NCBI RefSeq assembly: GCF_015687175.1
Contig: NZ_JADPQG010000001.1
Coordinates: 310,001-374,000 of the forward strand
Source of the DNA: Reinekea sp. G2M2-21
GTDB lineage: Bacteria; Pseudomonadota; Gammaproteobacteria; Pseudomonadales; Natronospirillaceae
DNA length: 64,000 nt
Direction of reading: 5' to 3'
Within the stretch, counting starts at the first letter, position 1. Every line of letters starts with the position of its first letter. Under the pieces are notes generated by a model. That model saw only the letters and a list, made by a program, of their open reading frames with translations, was not told the origin of the DNA and searched no databases. Made by a program: the position numbers and the translations under genes. This document shows positions 63,125 through 64,000 of the stretch, piece by piece.

Positions 63125-64000
63125 CTATCGTTGGAATTTGGATAAGCCGGCCTGCCAGACCTGCTGTACGTCGAGCTCATCGTTCAACAGACAGATATCT
63201 GCCGCGGCGCCAGGTACAAATGTTCCCACCTGCTCGCTGAGTTGCATAAACTGCGCAGGTACCCGACTGGCCATGGCGAGCACCTGTTCGATGGGTAATG
63301 CCAGGGTGTTCGCGCAATATTTGACGGCGTCTGCCAACGTAATAGCGCTGCCGGCGAGTTTGCCTTCTGCATTGACGAGCTGGCCGTTCATTTCTTCAAT
63401 GGTTTCACCATAGAGTTCGAAAGTCTTCTGATCACTGCCAGCGGTGGCCATGGCATCACTGACCAAAAAAACCTTGTCGTAACCTTTTGCCTCGATCGCC
63501 AGTTTCATGGTGGTGTTGTGCACATGTATGCCATCGGCGATTAAACCCGCCCAGGTATCCTTTAGTTCTAGTGCGGCGCCCACGACACCCGGTTCGCGCC
63601 CGGTCATCGGGCGCATTGCGTTGTATAGGTGGGTAAATCCGCGCAGTCCCGCTTGATGCGCGTTGATAACGTCATCGTAGCAGCCATTAGTGTGCCCAGC
63701 GCAAATGAGGACCCCCAGTTTAGCGATCCGTGCAATGGTGGCGGTATCGACCTGTTCAGGTGCCAGAGTGAGAATAGCAGGCAGTGTGGCGAGTTTGTTC
63801 AACCATGACCAATCTTGCTCGTTGGGCGTTCGAATTTTGTCACTGCGGTGCACGCCATTTTTTTGCAAACTGAAAAACGGTCCTTCCACATGAATGCCCA
63901 GAATTCCGGCGACCTTATCTTTTGCCTCGATGGCAACCTCAACAGCGCGACTGGTGACAGTAGCATCATCGGTAATCACAGTTGGCAGAATATTGGTGAC
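63125..64000 (-). CDS. nagA: N-acetylglucosamine-6-phosphate deacetylase (5' end beyond window)
   Basis: These are the C-terminal 291 residues of NagA; the frame continues past the right edge, and the visible GTG at 63979 is internal. NagA deacetylates GlcNAc-6-phosphate in the use of amino sugars from chitin or murein. Visible motifs are NILPTVITDDATV, GIHVEGPFFSLQKNGVHR with a metal-binding Glu, ICAGHTNGCYDDVINAHQAG, FTHLYNAMRPMTGREPG, LIADGIHVHNTTMKLA and LVSDAMATAGSD with the catalytic Asp. It precedes nagB, giving an operon for GlcNAc use. Confidence 0.96.
   Translation of the reverse strand, partial: VTNILPTVITDDATVTSRAVEVAIEAKDKVAGILGIHVEGPFFSLQKNGVHRSDKIRTPNEQDWSWLNKLATLPAILTLAPEQVDTATIARIAKLGVLICAGHTNGCYDDVINAHQAGLRGFTHLYNAMRPMTGREPGVVGAALELKDTWAGLIADGIHVHNTTMKLAIEAKGYDKVFLVSDAMATAGSDQKTFELYGETIEEMNGQLVNAEGKLAGSAITLADAVKYCANTLALPIEQVLAMASRVPAQFMQLSEQVGTFVPGAAADICLLNDELDVQQVWQAGLSKFQR

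Overview
The window reads as a chromosomal segment of a free-living, probably marine gammaproteobacterium of the Oceanospirillales/Pseudomonadales type. The grounds are pseudomonad-like synteny (pilC-pilB-pilA-nadC; proA-nadD-rsfS-rlmH-mrdA-mrdB-mltB-rlpA-dacA-ybeD-lipB-lipA; pcnB-folK-panB-panC) combined with Vibrio/Shewanella-like traits: an MSHA pilus operon, the MotY protein of Na+-driven polar flagella, and a HexR-like box at pgi. A Reinekea-like organism is a guess from overall flavour, not a demonstrated identity. No rRNA, tRNA, CRISPR array, prophage or intact transposon was seen.

Layout. 1-3.7 kb: type IV pilus genes pilC (cut by the window edge), pilB and, divergently, pilA behind a good sigma-54 promoter. 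3.7-5.5 kb: a decayed zone between pilA and nadC holding a recognisable IS630-family transposase relic. 5.5-8.5 kb: nadC, an AmpE homologue without ampD, and trxB. 8.5-12 kb: minE, minD, minC and, overlapping minC by 4 nt, an ScfR/RamB-type HTH regulator, with a 16-bp perfect palindrome upstream. 12-14.5 kb: two small proteins and a DedA protein fused to a degenerate PAP2-like domain. 14.6-25.4 kb: a long co-directional cell-envelope and lipoate cluster from proA to lipA. 25.4-32 kb: dinB with a LexA-like box, a short TetR, an orphan PilH-like receiver, a hypothetical gene, a DksA with a reduced zinc finger, purU, a porin-like protein and mltF. 32-40 kb: purL, a small membrane protein, a secreted trypsin-like protease with a GlyGly-CTERM-like tail, a lipoprotein, a PLD-like protein, rsgA and orn. 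40-46 kb: a TPR protein with a GGDEF-like C-terminus, a LysR regulator, thioredoxin, a thiamine-binding-type protein coupled to RNase T, then motY and a follower. 45.9-54.3 kb: the pilin half of the msh operon (mshB, A, C, D, O, P, Q). 54.7-57.5 kb: pgi and a membrane protein with a ClpP-like domain. 57.6-64 kb: pantothenate synthesis (panD, panC, panB), folK, pcnB, then nagB and partial nagA.

How the genes work together. The long central cluster combines peptidoglycan elongation (MrdA/PBP2, RodA), remodelling (MltB, RlpA, DacA), NAD synthesis (NadD), ribosome functions (RsfS, RlmH) and lipoate attachment (LipB, LipA). Surface motility and adhesion recur at several places: PilA/B/C, PilH, the MSHA pilins with a large lectin-like MshQ, and MotY. 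Several regulatory sites can be read directly: sigma-54 promoters before pilA and motY, a LexA-like box centred inside a hairpin before dinB, a CRP-type palindrome before mshB, and a HexR-type palindrome before pgi.

Most of the window is ordinary core chromosome. The best places for something new are the ScfR-like regulator coupled to minC with its palindrome, the multi-domain MshQ, the proteins that seem to have lost catalytic residues (DedA-PAP2, TPR-GGDEF, ClpP-like, M78-like), and the decayed pilA-nadC interval. I did not find clear evidence of an undescribed defence or mobile system.
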